A stretch of DNA of 64,000 nt. Origin: Trichomonas vaginalis G3. Lineage: Eukaryota; Parabasalia; Trichomonadida; Trichomonadidae. This document shows positions 41,744 through 51,763 of this stretch, in pieces. Every line of letters begins with the position of its first letter. Positions within the stretch are counted from its first letter, which is position 1. The stretch lies in NCBI RefSeq assembly GCF_026262505.1, contig NC_067206.1, positions 2,170,001-2,234,000 on the forward strand, written 5' to 3'. The translations under genes and the position numbers were made by a program. The notes beneath the pieces are model-generated. The model had not been told where the DNA came from and made no database searches. It saw only the letters and a program-made list of their open reading frames with translations.

Positions 41744-42222
41744 GGATTCAATGACTTCATCTTTTGCTTGAAGTTTCTTTTCCATCTCTCCACGTTCTTG
41801 TCTTAAGTTCGTCAAGAATTGTAAATATTCAAGCATAACGTGGTGAAGCCCACATTGCAACTGCATTTACTAAAAGTCTATGAACATAATATCCTCTCAA
41901 ACCGTTTGGCAATTTTTCACGGTTTTCATAGAGTTTTGGCGACTGGGATTTTTACCTACTCGCTGTTCTTCACTGTTTTCAGAAAAAAGTACGTCTCGCT
42001 GTGCTTCACTTAATAGTTCTATGGTGCTTTGGTTCCTAAACCAGTCTTTAGGAAGCTTAGTATCTGGAGCAAAACAAGCCGTTCAAAATACTTTCATTTG
42101 ATACATATCATCTTTTGACTGAACGAATGAGTCTCAATTGTTTGTTATATTGTATGTATTATTGTATTCTTCATTTATGGCTTCATGAACGATAGCAGTT
42201 GTTGTGTTTCTAATGTTGACAT
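41744..42222 (-). pseudogene. Duplicate 5' half of KilA-N protein 1
   Basis: Second copy of the KilA-N-coding half, starting near the ATG at 42222. The DWFRNQS and YVHRLLVNAV segments are present, in shifted frames. The gene's C-terminal half is absent here. Confidence 0.65.
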
Positions 42223-42330
42223 ATCTGTCTTTACATACAGGATAAAAAAATAAATAAAATAAAAACTAACTTTATTTTTTTTTGTGATAAACACTATTTC
42301 TTCACAACATTAAATTTTATCCTGTATGAA

Positions 42331-42704
42331 ATGACTTTAAAAAGATTATTGACTGACTTCGAATACTATCTCATTGACGCACTGACAGACCCTCAAAACT
42401 GTGTGAAAGTTCTTTAAGCTTTAAGATTGAAGGTACGACGCATTTTGTCTTCACTTACGTATTGAAAGAATATGACCGTTATCATAACGAAGTGAATCAA
42501 ACACTAATAAAATTTGTAGATAAAAAATTGGTTAACAATGAATATTTTAACGTGAAGACCCAAACACTGCTGGAGATGATGAAGAATACAAGACAAGTTA
42601 TTGAAAAAAATAAGCCAAGATTAGATGCAATAGAAAAGAAGTTTAATGAATGTCTTACAAACACGTATGAATATCTTATGCAGTGGGAAGCCAGATGGAA
42701 ATAA
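42331..42704 (+). pseudogene. Small Maverick protein (~124 codons), one frameshift
   Basis: ATG 42331 reads TLKRLLTDFEYYLIDALTDP and then shifts one base near 42410. The rest (from 42462: EYDRYHNEVNQTLIKFVDKK ... MQWEARWK) is open to 42704. Helical, unknown function. The shift is absent at the same site in the truncated copy at 41530, which argues for a sequence error. Confidence 0.55.
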
Positions 42705-42745
42705 ATTTACGTCAAATATGCAATTTATAAAATCTTATGTCGACA

Positions 42746-42819
42746 GGCTACGTAGCACAGTGGTCTAAGGTGGTGTTATGGAGGGGTCAAGGTCTGTGGT
42801 TCGAACCGCGACAGCGCCG
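42746..42819 (+). tRNA. Degenerate tRNA-like sequence
   Basis: A-box-like TAGCACAGTGGTCTAAGG at 42752 and B-box-like GGTTCGAACC at ~42798 are correctly spaced. The 3' end CAGCGCC approximately complements GGC at the 5' end. The acceptor and T stems do not pair fully and no anticodon can be assigned, so this is a relic or contains sequence errors. Confidence 0.3.
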
Positions 42820-42894
42820 TATTTTCTTATTTTCTTTATTTGTCTTGTTTGTCGTGAATAAAAAGTGTCATAAAAGTGCTCTATCTTCCACGGG

Positions 42895-42947
42895 AATAAA
42901 TAAAAAATTTACTTTATTTCTTCTTTATTTCTTTGTTCCCGTGGAAG
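42895..42947. repeat. Hairpin with 12-bp perfect stem
   Basis: CTTCCACGGGAA (42895-42906) and TTCCCGTGGAAG (42936-42947) around a 29-base T-rich loop, 75 bases after the tRNA-like sequence. Confidence 0.75.
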
Positions 42948-43122
42948 AAGGGTTTTGCTGTTTTTTCTCAGCCGAAATCAATGATTTTTTCATTTTTGGA
43001 ATCCTTAGCGAATGAGGAAAATTTGTAGATTAATAATTTTTATCATAACGAAATGAATCAAACACTAATAAAAATAAAATTAGTTTTATTTTTATTTATT
43101 TTTTTATTTTGTATGTAAAGAT

Positions 43123-44132
43123 ATGATTTCAACAATCGGCACAACAACAATTCAAGCCGCGAACGGCGGGACTCTGTCCACAACAACTTCACCAAACTCG
43201 TTAGTCATGAATCCAACATCTATGTTAGTAGAGATGAAAAGCTTCATTCCTTCTTCATAATACTTCGAAACAAAAATCCAGAAGATAAAGCAGAAGAACT
43301 TTTAACAAGTTAATTTAGACTGTAGTGCGAAAGATGAAACATAATGAACAGTATCTTTATGAAATGCAGGACATTATTTGACCATTTACCTAAACTACCT
43401 AAATTCAGCATCAAAAAACTAACGTATTCCTGAATTCGATGAAATAGAAGTGAAACCAAAACTGACTCAGTTAGAAATAAAAGAAGTTCATTCGAAATAG
43501 GTAAACTATGAGTTTCTAGGATTTCATTGCAACCATAAGGTTATGGACAAAGATTTGCGACATGGTAATATAAGAATGTTTCTGACATATACTAAATCCG
43601 GGGGTTTAAGACCTACGACTCTTGTTCGTTAGTTGCTGAATGTGTATGGCAGATAAGAGATAAAGATAGAAGAGGTAAAATATGGAACGAACAGATAAGA
43701 CCAACTGCTTTTGAGTTAAGAAAAACCATTGAGCCTTAGTTGTTTTAGCAGGTAAGGTTTCAGAATATAACGCAAAAATGTCCGCAATGTTCTAAATGTA
43801 AAGCAGCAATTGGAAATATAACTACTCCGTCAAAGAGATAGAAAGAATGCGAAACGACTATGCAGACTAAAGAAAGAAGCAGAAAAGCAGCAGAAAATAA
43901 AATGGACATGTTAGCATTTCTGAACAAAAACTATCCAACTGCTGACGATTTCCTTCTATCTGACGTCAAGAAGAAATATAAAGAAACTTTCGGCATTGTT
44001 AAAACTTTTGACATACTGACAGGAAGAATAGAAGCTACGAAATTGTTTAGGATTCAAATATACAATCGTACATTCATGTTAACGCTTGTGAAAAAACTGT
44101 GGGTGAGAAAACATGGTGAGAAACGGGCGTGA
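43123..44132 (+). pseudogene. Decayed Maverick gene, ~335 codons
   Basis: ATG at 43123 (MISTIGTTTIQAANG) is followed by protein-like blocks in changing frames (VNYEFLGFHCNHKVMDKD, IRMFLTYTKSGGLRPTT), ending in an open piece 43860-44132 (TADDFLLSDVKKKYKETFGI). A GC-rich palindromic word (GCCGCGAACGGC) lies in the first block. No family recognised. Confidence 0.5.
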
Positions 44133-44180
44133 CATCTCACCTAGCCGCTTTGCGGCTCTGACCCTTTGGGTCTCTTCACC
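44131..44180. terminator. Palindromic junction module between convergent genes (internal copy 2)
   Basis: AGCCGCTTTGCGGCT and GACCCTTTGGGTC flanked by CTCACCT and TTCACCT, between the ends of 43123-44132 (+) and 44229-44898 (-). Confidence 0.5.
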
Positions 44181-44228
44181 TATAATATATTTTTTGGTGA
44201 ATTCAATAAAAATAAATGGTTCATTTAC

Positions 44229-44898
44229 TCACAATATTTTGTACAAAACGACCCCAAACTTTAACTTCTTTTCTGCAGCTTCAAATGCTATCTTAGCGAG
44301 TTCATATTTCTCTAAATTCTCTCTTTAAATCTTTCTTGTTCCCATTGGTCTAGTTCGTATGGAGAATCTCTATAAACCATAATATATCTCACGTTCATGT
44401 TTTCTAATTGTTTTTCACACATTTTTCCAACTTCTTCTTCGAACAAAGGTTTAAGCATTCTCCACTGTATCTTCGGTTCTTCTTCATCTAACTTCTCATG
44501 AAACTTTCTTGTCTATGGAGTCCATAATATCTTTGACATAAAATGCATACTTTACAGAGCACCATTCAGCAACAAAATGAACGAGGTCAGGATGTATGTA
44601 AATACCTTTGAATTCATTCATAACGCCCTTGTAAGCTCATAAAAATGCGTTTTTTGAGGTCGAGCCACTTTTGGCTCCACCGTATTCGTTCATTCCAAAA
44701 CTCAAGAATTTCCTGCATTTAGTACTATTGAGAAATCTGTTTTAAAATGGTTTAACCTTCCGCTTCTCTTGCCATCTTTGTTGCATTAATGTAACCAATT
44801 CCTTGTCTCTACGTAAGACTTCAATACCGTTATAAGTGCCTTTTGTGAATGTTTCACCATTAGATTTGTTTTGTGAATTTTTTTGCTTCGACTGACAT
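44229..44898 (-). pseudogene. KilA-N domain protein 2, frameshifted
   Basis: From ATG 44898 to a TGA at 44229. The family signature is spread over three frames: FTKGTYNGIEVLRRDKEL and GYINATKMAREAEG near 44770-44860, then IYIHPDLVHFVAEWCSVKYA near 44540-44600, followed by a helical C-terminus ending KLKFGVVLYKIL. Distinct from KilA-N 1; this one keeps the classical INATK and HPDL motifs. Probably a DNA-binding regulator of the element. Confidence 0.75.
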
Positions 44899-45073
44899 TT
44901 CTGTTCTTACATACAAAATTAAAAAAAAATAAAAATAAAAACTAACATTATTTTTGGTCTTTTGTGAAAATTCATGAAAGTTCAAGAGGTGAAAAAAGAG
45001 GTGAGAAAACAGGTGAAATCTCACCTCTTCACCTAAATTATATTTTTGTCTGATTTACATCCAACGAAAAAGT

Positions 45074-46159
45074 TTAGAAGAATTTTCTTATTCTTTCTGG
45101 CATGTTTTTATCTTTCCAGTACTCCCGCTCTAATGGTCCCAGATGAGTTGGTTTAGATTCTCTCAAGTTCTTAGATGGTATAACATCTTCAACGCCTCCT
45201 TCATATCTTACTTTATAAGTGTCATCGTTTGTGTTATAGTCAAGTATTTCAATAACCACTCCTCGCTTTGCTTCGTCAATGGTTTCAGCAAGTTTGCCAT
45301 TACTACTTTCGACTAATTTATGTCGAGGGTAAAATGCTATGGAGTCGTCAGCAGCTTTTATAAGATATCCATTACCTTGCGTAGAGTCTACGATATAATA
45401 ATTTCGACTTAACCTTAAACGTTTCTTTGTCAATGGTTTGTCGTCAAGAACTACACGAACTTTTGTACCAGGAATGAGAGTAAATTGTGTTGAATTTCTG
45501 ATATTTTGTGTTTGGCTTCGTTTCTTTTGTATATACTTTTCTTCTTGTTGTTGTGTCATTGAATTTGGTGTATGTCCTGTTGTAGAATGTGTTGAGGAAT
45601 TATATACTTCGAGAAAATGTTTCATTGTTTCTTCGGTAAAGTCTCGCTCTTGATTTAAATCTCTGAGAGTCCTTATGAAGCGGTTAATGATACCGAGTAT
45701 GTTATGGTTATGGTCTTCAGTAGTGTAGTGAGTTATGTTATGCTTAATGAGAAATTCTGTGATTTCGTTGCTGAGGTATGCACCGTCTTGGTCTGATGTT
45801 AAAATACTTGGGCTATGTTCTGCTACAAACTTTTGTAAAACTCTTAACACTTCATGAGTTCCTTTATTTCTCATTATATACGCATATGCTTTACGAGTGT
45901 TAACATTTATGAAGATGAGGAATGGTTTATGTCCTCCTTTTCTGCTTTGAATGAGAGTGTCAAATTGGTATGCGTCAGGAGTGTTGGAGTAAATTGGTAA
46001 AAAGTAGTCGTAAGGATTTATTTTTGTTTGATGTACAACATTTTTGTCAAAGAACCTTTTCACTTCAGCTCTGTTAGTAAATCCCGAACTCTTTGCAGCT
46101 TCATTGAACTTCTTAAATGACCTCCATGGATGTTGTTCGAATACTTCTTTCAAGCTCAT
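45074..46159 (-). CDS. Polinton integrase (retroviral-type DDE)
   Basis: 361 aa, intact. Residues ~60-190 form the RNase H-like core: first Asp in YQFDTLI, second Asp in TSDQDGAYLS. The position 36 residues further, where the DD35E glutamate is expected, lies in LGIINRFIRTL and reads Asn in this copy. Downstream is a small barrel with VRVVLDDKPLTKK and a chromo/SH3-like end (VVIEILDYNTNDDTYKVRYE). Integrase cuts and joins the element ends and makes the 5-bp target duplication. The N-terminus is short and lacks an obvious HHCC zinc finger. Confidence 0.88.
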   Translation of the reverse strand: MSLKEVFEQHPWRSFKKFNEAAKSSGFTNRAEVKRFFDKNVVHQTKINPYDYFLPIYSNTPDAYQFDTLIQSRKGGHKPFLIFINVNTRKAYAYIMRNKGTHEVLRVLQKFVAEHSPSILTSDQDGAYLSNEITEFLIKHNITHYTTEDHNHNILGIINRFIRTLRDLNQERDFTEETMKHFLEVYNSSTHSTTGHTPNSMTQQQEEKYIQKKRSQTQNIRNSTQFTLIPGTKVRVVLDDKPLTKKRLRLSRNYYIVDSTQGNGYLIKAADDSIAFYPRHKLVESSNGKLAETIDEAKRGVVIEILDYNTNDDTYKVRYEGGVEDVIPSKNLRESKPTHLGPLEREYWKDKNMPERIRKFF

Positions 46160-46207
46160 TTATGTAAAGTTAAAGATTTTAACCAACTCGTATCCAAGCG
46201 TGCATTG

Positions 46208-48650
46208 TTATATAAGGAGGCATATAATCTTTCCATTACCTGCTGGGTCTGTAATACCAGCTACAACATGTGTATGATTTCCTGCAGTTCCACAGAAAAT
46301 ACCTGTGCTAACATCTTTGGGGTCAGTTGTGATATCATATCTATGCATTCCCTGTCTATCCGAACCCGCTGCAAGATTTGTATAACCTCTTTTTGTTATT
46401 GAATGTGAATGGTTTCCTTCCACAGATGTTCTTCCACTGAACCTATGCATATGTGAAGGAAGGTTTTCAATACCTATTTTCTTTGAACCTCCCATCTTCA
46501 TTGACTGCGTATTAGTGTAGAATGGAAAACTGTCAACTATTTCATACCATCTACCACCAAATAAAGTGTTTGGATTTATTGGATTCATAGACGTATAAAC
46601 AGCTCCTATAGGATATATTAAATCATATATGCTCATAACTCTATAAACATATTCTAAAGAACTTATGTCATTAAATACCATTTGGAATGTATCTCCCGGA
46701 TGAAATGTTGCATTTGTTCCACTTTTATAATGTAATGTTAGTTCAATAGAATTATCCAAGAAAAATTCAAAAGTATCTGGTTGAAGACCTCTAACAAATT
46801 CAAATGGAGTTGCTGGTTCACCATTTATAATTTCTGTTGTAAATGTCATTGTATCTGGTTTCGAAAATTTCTTTGTTAGTTCTGCATCCACATAAGTTTT
46901 ATCTGCTTTCTTGTCTAACATTGCTGGTAGTTCATATGCTTCAAAGTTTCTGGCATGATCTTCGGTATTCCTGCAACTCTTATCTAAATTGTTAAGAGTA
47001 TCTTTTACGCTTGTACTCGGATTCTCTAAAGGTGCACTTGAACCAAGGTCAAAGTTCAATATTATGTCGTCTGCTCTAACAGTAGTGAAGGATTTATGTG
47101 TATGGTTCTTGTCTGCTTTCTTGTCATATAAATCTTGAGCAGTGAATTTAATATTATGTTCATCCTTCATGACATAAACATCTTTACATCTAATGTTTCT
47201 CATCGTCGTTATGTCGTCATCCGATGTTAAACCTTGTGGAAAGTTAGGAGGTTTACAATATAATGCAGCCGCGTGCGGCGGGGCTCCGCCCTCCCCACCA
47301 GTTTCTTCAACCGTTCCTTCAATACTTTCTATAGCAACAGTTGTGAAGGATTTATGTGTATGGTTCTTGTCTGCTTTCTTATCTAACATTGCTGGTAGTT
47401 CATGTGTTTCAAAGTTTCTGGCATGACTTTCAATGTTCCTACAACTATTTAAAGTTAAGAGTATCTTTTACGCTTGTACTTGGATTTTCTAATGGTGCAC
47501 TTGGACCAAGGTCAAAGTTCAATATTATGTCGTCTGCTCTAACAGTAGTGAAGGATTTATGTGTATGGTTCTTGTCAGCTTTACTGTCTAAAGAAGTTTG
47601 AAGTTCATTTATATCGGAGATGTTGTGTTTATGAGATTTCAAAACTTTGTTCGTTGCGTCAAGTTCAACTTTGTCAGCTTTACTTTTAATAGCATCTTCA
47701 AACGTTATTTTTGCCTTAACTCTTAACATAAATCTTGGTTCAACTAATACACCATTAACAGAGAAAGTAGAGGCATAAATTTCATCGTTATAACTAAATG
47801 CTTCTGGTGCTTTACCTGTGTCATACTGTACAGTACAGCTTATGTCATAACCTTTAGCACGAATGTATTTATATCTTCTTTCATTAACATTTTTTGTCTT
47901 CGCTTCATCACTTCGTGTTAAATATCCATGGTAGTCCGTTATAATCTGTTCGTCTGAAGTTATATAATGAACGTGGTTTTTATCTGCTTTTTCGGCTAAT
48001 TTCTCATTAACATCATTCACTTCTAATTCAACTCTTCCGCCAGAACTCTTATTATCATTAATCTTTTTCATTAATTCGGTAATTACGTCATAAAGACTAT
48101 ATTCTGTTTTCGGTTTTGTAAATAATGAGTCAAAATTTCTTTTCATCATTACATCGCTGACATTAATGATATCACCAATTCCTTTTTCATTTATTCTCTT
48201 CATTAATTCTGCAATAATGACGAATATATAATCTGTTAATTTATTCTCTTCATCGAGGGTTATAGAATGTTTTGAAATTGAATCATTAACTCCTCTAAAT
48301 AAATCAATAACTTCAGGATACACGTTTTTAATGTCTTGAATAACCCGACCAGTATCCTCGCCACTATGTGGCTCTGAGCCCGTTGGGCTCTGTTGTTCAT
48401 GTTCTTCGTTCCCGTCGTTACGTGGTTTTATATCTCTAACCATCATCAACGCAGCCATAACCGGAGGGTTTGTTGCTACCTGTTCGAAAATCCGTCCGTT
48501 ATGTATGGTATATCTAAATAATTTCTTTGTGTTTGTTAAAACATTTGAAACAAGTCTTTTAAAACCATCTACAAAATTTCCTGTTTCACCTAATGTTCTT
48601 GCAGCATTTACAAGCTCACCCATTCCCGCTTTTGACCCCAAAACGTCCAT
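46208..48650 (-). pseudogene. Long fibre-like attachment protein, frameshifted
   Basis: Two open pieces, 47445-48650 (401 aa) and 46208-47389 (393 aa), adjoin and share modules, so they are one gene broken near 47440. The shaft is made of repeated KADKNHTHKSFTTV units, which typify trimeric phage tail fibres. At DNA level a ~145-bp block recurs (46981-47125 and 47449-47595). The tip has YPIGAVYTSMNPINPNTLFG then GGRWYEI and a His/Gly-rich NLPSHMHRFSG...NHSHSI tail, the layout of tail-collar/short-tail-fibre tips. It probably mediates binding to a cell surface. GC-rich palindromic inserts occur at ~47268-47300 and ~48360-48390. May extend upstream into 48887-49702. Confidence 0.7.
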
Positions 48651-48886
48651 ATTGCATTTATTTCACTCTGTATTGTTGTCCATTCAGCGAAACTAACACC
48701 CGCATTCGCTAAGCTGAAAATGAAATCAGTGGATCGAACTTAATTCCACCTTCTTTTTCAATTTCAACGAACTCACTAACATGAGATTTTAAATATTCTT
48801 CGTTAAAATTGTTTTCCCCGATGTTATGTCATTAACGAAACTATCACCGTCAAAAGTTAACGAATTCAATTTCGTCGTTGATGCTT

Positions 48887-49702
48887 TTATTTCATACACC
48901 GCTTTATCGATAGTTTTTGGCTCACCTTCTTTAGAAGCATATGAAACATTAATGAATGAATTATTGTATTCGTGAATGAATTAAAATCAATGATTTTCAT
49001 TAATGACGCCTTTAATGATTCATTAACTGTTGAATCCCTTAAAACAATTAATGAACTGTCATGGGCTTCGCCCTGGTCGCTTCGGTCTGAAAGACCTTCA
49101 GGACTCAAAGAGTCCGTTTGCGACTTTATGAAAGGTACACTGCAAACCGTCGAGTTTGGATCAAATGCTGTAGTTGGTGCAGGAATATTAATGATATAAG
49201 TCATTAAATCATTAAGTGACGTAAATAATGTTGTCGTTTTTGATTTAATTTCTTTAGCATCTGTTATATATGGTAATTTTATTTCTGTAGTTTCTGAATT
49301 AAAGATATTCGCTAAAATGTTTTGTAAACTGTTTTGAACAGCTGTGTAAACCGTTGAATTCGGAACTCTTACGATTTCACCATCCTTAATAAAAGGCATT
49401 GTACATGACGTAGTGCTTGGGTCAAATCTTTCGGGATTATAATTCAACATATATTCTAATGCTTCATATACAGACTTATATACTGTTGTGTCGTTCTTCA
49501 TGACAACTTCACCATTTACAATGAATGGCATAGTGCATGGAGTTAAAATAGGGTCAAACTTTTCATAGTCCTTCCATGTTATGTATTTCTCGGTATTTCC
49601 ATCAGAAATAACAATATATTTGTCAGTAAGTGTGAGAGAGTATTGACCAAAATATAAACGTTTAGCTCTGTCAGCTTCATACGCATATGCAGCAATACTC
49701 AT
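48887..49702 (-). CDS. Repeat protein upstream of fibre, 271 aa
   Basis: Three copies of an FDP-x4-C-[TS]-[MV]-PFI unit near residues 49, 91 and 184, each followed by a TVY/TVN-x-[SA] helix. The third unit is expanded by about 20 residues encoded by a GC-rich palindromic stretch (49060-49115). Short open blocks in other frames (48650-48887) link it to the fibre gene on the same strand, so it may be the N-terminal, particle-proximal part of one ~3.5-kb fibre gene. Confidence 0.6.
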   Translation of the reverse strand: MSIAAYAYEADRAKRLYFGQYSLTLTDKYIVISDGNTEKYITWKDYEKFDPILTPCTMPFIVNGEVVMKNDTTVYKSVYEALEYMLNYNPERFDPSTTSCTMPFIKDGEIVRVPNSTVYTAVQNSLQNILANIFNSETTEIKLPYITDAKEIKSKTTTLFTSLNDLMTYIINIPAPTTAFDPNSTVCSVPFIKSQTDSLSPEGLSDRSDQGEAHDSSLIVLRDSTVNESLKASLMKIIDFNSFTNTIIHSLMFHMLLKKVSQKLSIKRCMK

Positions 49703-49719
49703 ATTTTAATGAGAATAAA

Positions 49720-50495
49720 ATGTTGTTCTATTTGCAAAGTACAGACCCAAACGAATACGGGACAGTAAAGCTACAAACAAACTTAGGTCTTCAGAATGAA
49801 GCGCTTGCTTTCAGAGTTGTTGACTTCAATACTATCGCTTCATTCGTTATAACAGATGAAACAGATTTCATGGAGCTTGAAATAGATGGAAAGAAGCACG
49901 AAATAAGATTTCACAATAATGTAGAATATAAGATGGAAACATTAGCTGGAGTGTTAAATGCGCTCATAAATACTACAATAAACAAGGAGAACGAAGAAAA
50001 CTTAATGAATGTTAAACTTATTGCAGGAGTTTTGAAGTTCAGTTATGCGAAGGAGTTTAAGATAACACGAATGAGTCATAGAGTTCAATTGCTTCTGGGA
50101 GCATACCATATGACATGTCCTTTGAAAAGTGTTGACAAAACGATTGAGATGAAATCTGTTCCATACGTATGTTATGGTAATTGTTTATACGTTAGTCAAA
50201 AATAGCTAATGTCACAGGTATTTCAGGAGTTAATAGTAAAGGTTCAGTAGAATATAAATCCTTCTGTTATGCAGTCAATTCAATGTTCATTCCAAACGTT
50301 CCTGTCATAGTAACTCATTTAGGTAAATGGGTTCGCATTAGTCCTCATAATTTGAAAGACATGCAATTCAGACTTGTTGACTTTCAAGGAGAGCCTGTAG
50401 AACTGAAGGCACCAGTGCGAATGACTGTTGAAGTTGACTTTTTAGAAAATATTAAATGCAACAGCTTACAAGAGAACTCAGAGCTAAAAATATAA
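49720..50495 (+). pseudogene. Candidate minor structural protein, one frameshift
   Basis: The start is taken at ATG 49720 (LFYLQSTDPNEYGTVKLQTN); the longer frame overlaps the divergent gene start. The frame stops at 50205, but the next frame (50283-50495) continues the protein and ends VRISPHNLKDMQFRLVDFQG-EPVEL-type, an FRLVD-x-x-G-x-PV motif that I associate with capsid-neighbour proteins of Polintons (pattern recognition only). ~255 aa in all. No enzyme motif. Confidence 0.5.
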
Positions 50496-50725
50496 AGTAT
50501 GAATGTTATGTATTAGGTCATGAACTTTGGTTATTGCTGTTTGATGAAACAAATGAGTTAGTTATGTCAGTCAAGAGAACAGAAAAAGGCGTCAAAGGCG
50601 CCGAGCGCAAAGCGCTATATTGTGTTAGTGAAAACTGCACCAAGTCAATAAGATTAGGTTTGCATTATGAAGATGAGTTCGATACTGTTGAAGAAGTTTT
50701 GGATAGATATTACAAATTGCTTTAA
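50456..50725 (+). CDS. Small Maverick protein, 89 aa, with in-frame palindromic insert
   Basis: Overlaps the preceding gene by 40 bases in another frame, and its end overlaps the convergent gene by 4 bases. KYECYVLGHELWLLLFDETN then KGVKGAERKALYCV, where the latter is encoded by GGCGTCAAAGGCGCCGAGCG-type palindromic DNA. Acidic helical C-terminus (DTVEEVLDRYYKLL). Unknown. Confidence 0.5.
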   Translation: MQQLTRELRAKNIKYECYVLGHELWLLLFDETNELVMSVKRTEKGVKGAERKALYCVSENCTKSIRLGLHYEDEFDTVEEVLDRYYKLL

Positions 50726-51336
50726 TTTACTAAAACATATTTCAAACAAAGCTTATATTCTGTTGAAAGTTTTGTATACTCGTTCGAATATTTATACTTA
50801 AACTCAACTCCTGTAGTTCCTGGTGTTTCAATGATGCGGATGTTACCTATTTTCATGAATGGTGGCGTTTGACCACAGCATTCGATTTCAGGGTCGAGAT
50901 AGTCAATGACACATTGTTTCCCTGTTATTCGTGATATAACATTTTCAAGGTCCTCCTTTGTTAGAATTATTTGGTTCTTGCTTATAAGATTTGTCAAAAG
51001 CTTCTTATCGTCTTTGAGTAAAATTGTTTGGTATAACTGAAGAAGGTAATGGTCTACGTTATCTGAAGGATTTGTTTGAACATTTGTGTAAGGGTTGTCG
51101 TTGGCTTCTCTTGAAAGAACTTGGTCCAGTGGTGGATACTCTAACTTAACATCTGATGTAGCGTTAGCGTTTGAAGCTGAGTTTAAATTCACGGATTTCA
51201 GTTCTGGTTCTTTTTCTTTCAAACACTCTGAACTATAGTTCTTTATGACAATATTGTTTGTCGTTCGTGAGTCAACATTTGATGTTGGTTCAATTGGAAC
51301 ATTAACGGCACCAGCTAAGATGGATTTGCTTCTCAT
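50722..51336 (-). CDS. Maverick protein, 204 aa, unknown
   Basis: Polar N-terminal half (SNVDSRTTNNIVIKNYSSEC), a helical middle (YLLQLYQTILLKDDKKLLTN) and a beta-rich end (GNIRIIETPGTTGVEFKYKY). Intact frame. It converges with 50456-50725 with no spacer. Unknown function; possibly a structural component because of its neighbours. Confidence 0.6.
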   Translation of the reverse strand: MRSKSILAGAVNVPIEPTSNVDSRTTNNIVIKNYSSECLKEKEPELKSVNLNSASNANATSDVKLEYPPLDQVLSREANDNPYTNVQTNPSDNVDHYLLQLYQTILLKDDKKLLTNLISKNQIILTKEDLENVISRITGKQCVIDYLDPEIECCGQTPPFMKIGNIRIIETPGTTGVEFKYKYSNEYTKLSTEYKLCLKYVLVN

Positions 51337-51361
51337 TTCATATAGAATAAAAACCTTTTAT

Positions 51362-51763
51362 ATGTATGAAATGAACAATATACTCGACAAGGGTTTGAAT
51401 GTAAAGCTAACGAATGAAAATATTGTTGAATTCACTGAGACAGGTGCTGTGTATAAAGATGTAGAACTACTGAACAAAAGAGCTAAGGGAAGAAGCAGGA
51501 ACATGAACAAAGGGTGGAAGCCTATAAAAATTTATGTCAATGATGGCTCAGGAGGTTCAAACATAAAGTATGCAGAAAGTTATAGAGTTTATGCTCTCAA
51601 AGGTGAAAAGCCTTCATTTAAGAACAGCTATTCTAACGCATATCCTCAAAAGCTAACGGATGGAGAAGTGGATGATATGAATGACAGCAAAAATATTAAC
51701 AGAAATGGCGACAGAGATGCATGGAATTTGTTTACCATCAGTCAATTGAAGGTTAAACTTTAA
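51362..51763 (+). CDS. Maverick protein, 133 aa, unknown
   Basis: Start at ATG 51362 (MYEMNNILDKGLNV), since nothing upstream in the frame begins with ATG. Short beta-rich domain (WKPIKIYVNDGSGGSNIKYA) and a polar C-terminus (VDDMNDSKNINRNGDRDAWN). Its end overlaps the convergent ATPase gene by 4 bases. Confidence 0.6.
   Translation: MYEMNNILDKGLNVKLTNENIVEFTETGAVYKDVELLNKRAKGRSRNMNKGWKPIKIYVNDGSGGSNIKYAESYRVYALKGEKPSFKNSYSNAYPQKLTDGEVDDMNDSKNINRNGDRDAWNLFTISQLKVKL

Larger units (their letters stand above)
40944..42530. repeat. Tandem duplication of a 0.79-kb block with indel differences
   Basis: 40944-41732 and 41744-42530 are the same segment, joined by ~11 bases. They differ almost only by single-base insertions or deletions, often in short homopolymers. 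Each contains the 5' half of KilA-N gene 1, the divergent promoter region and the 5' part of a small plus-strand gene. Copies are broken at different sites. Confidence 0.85.
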
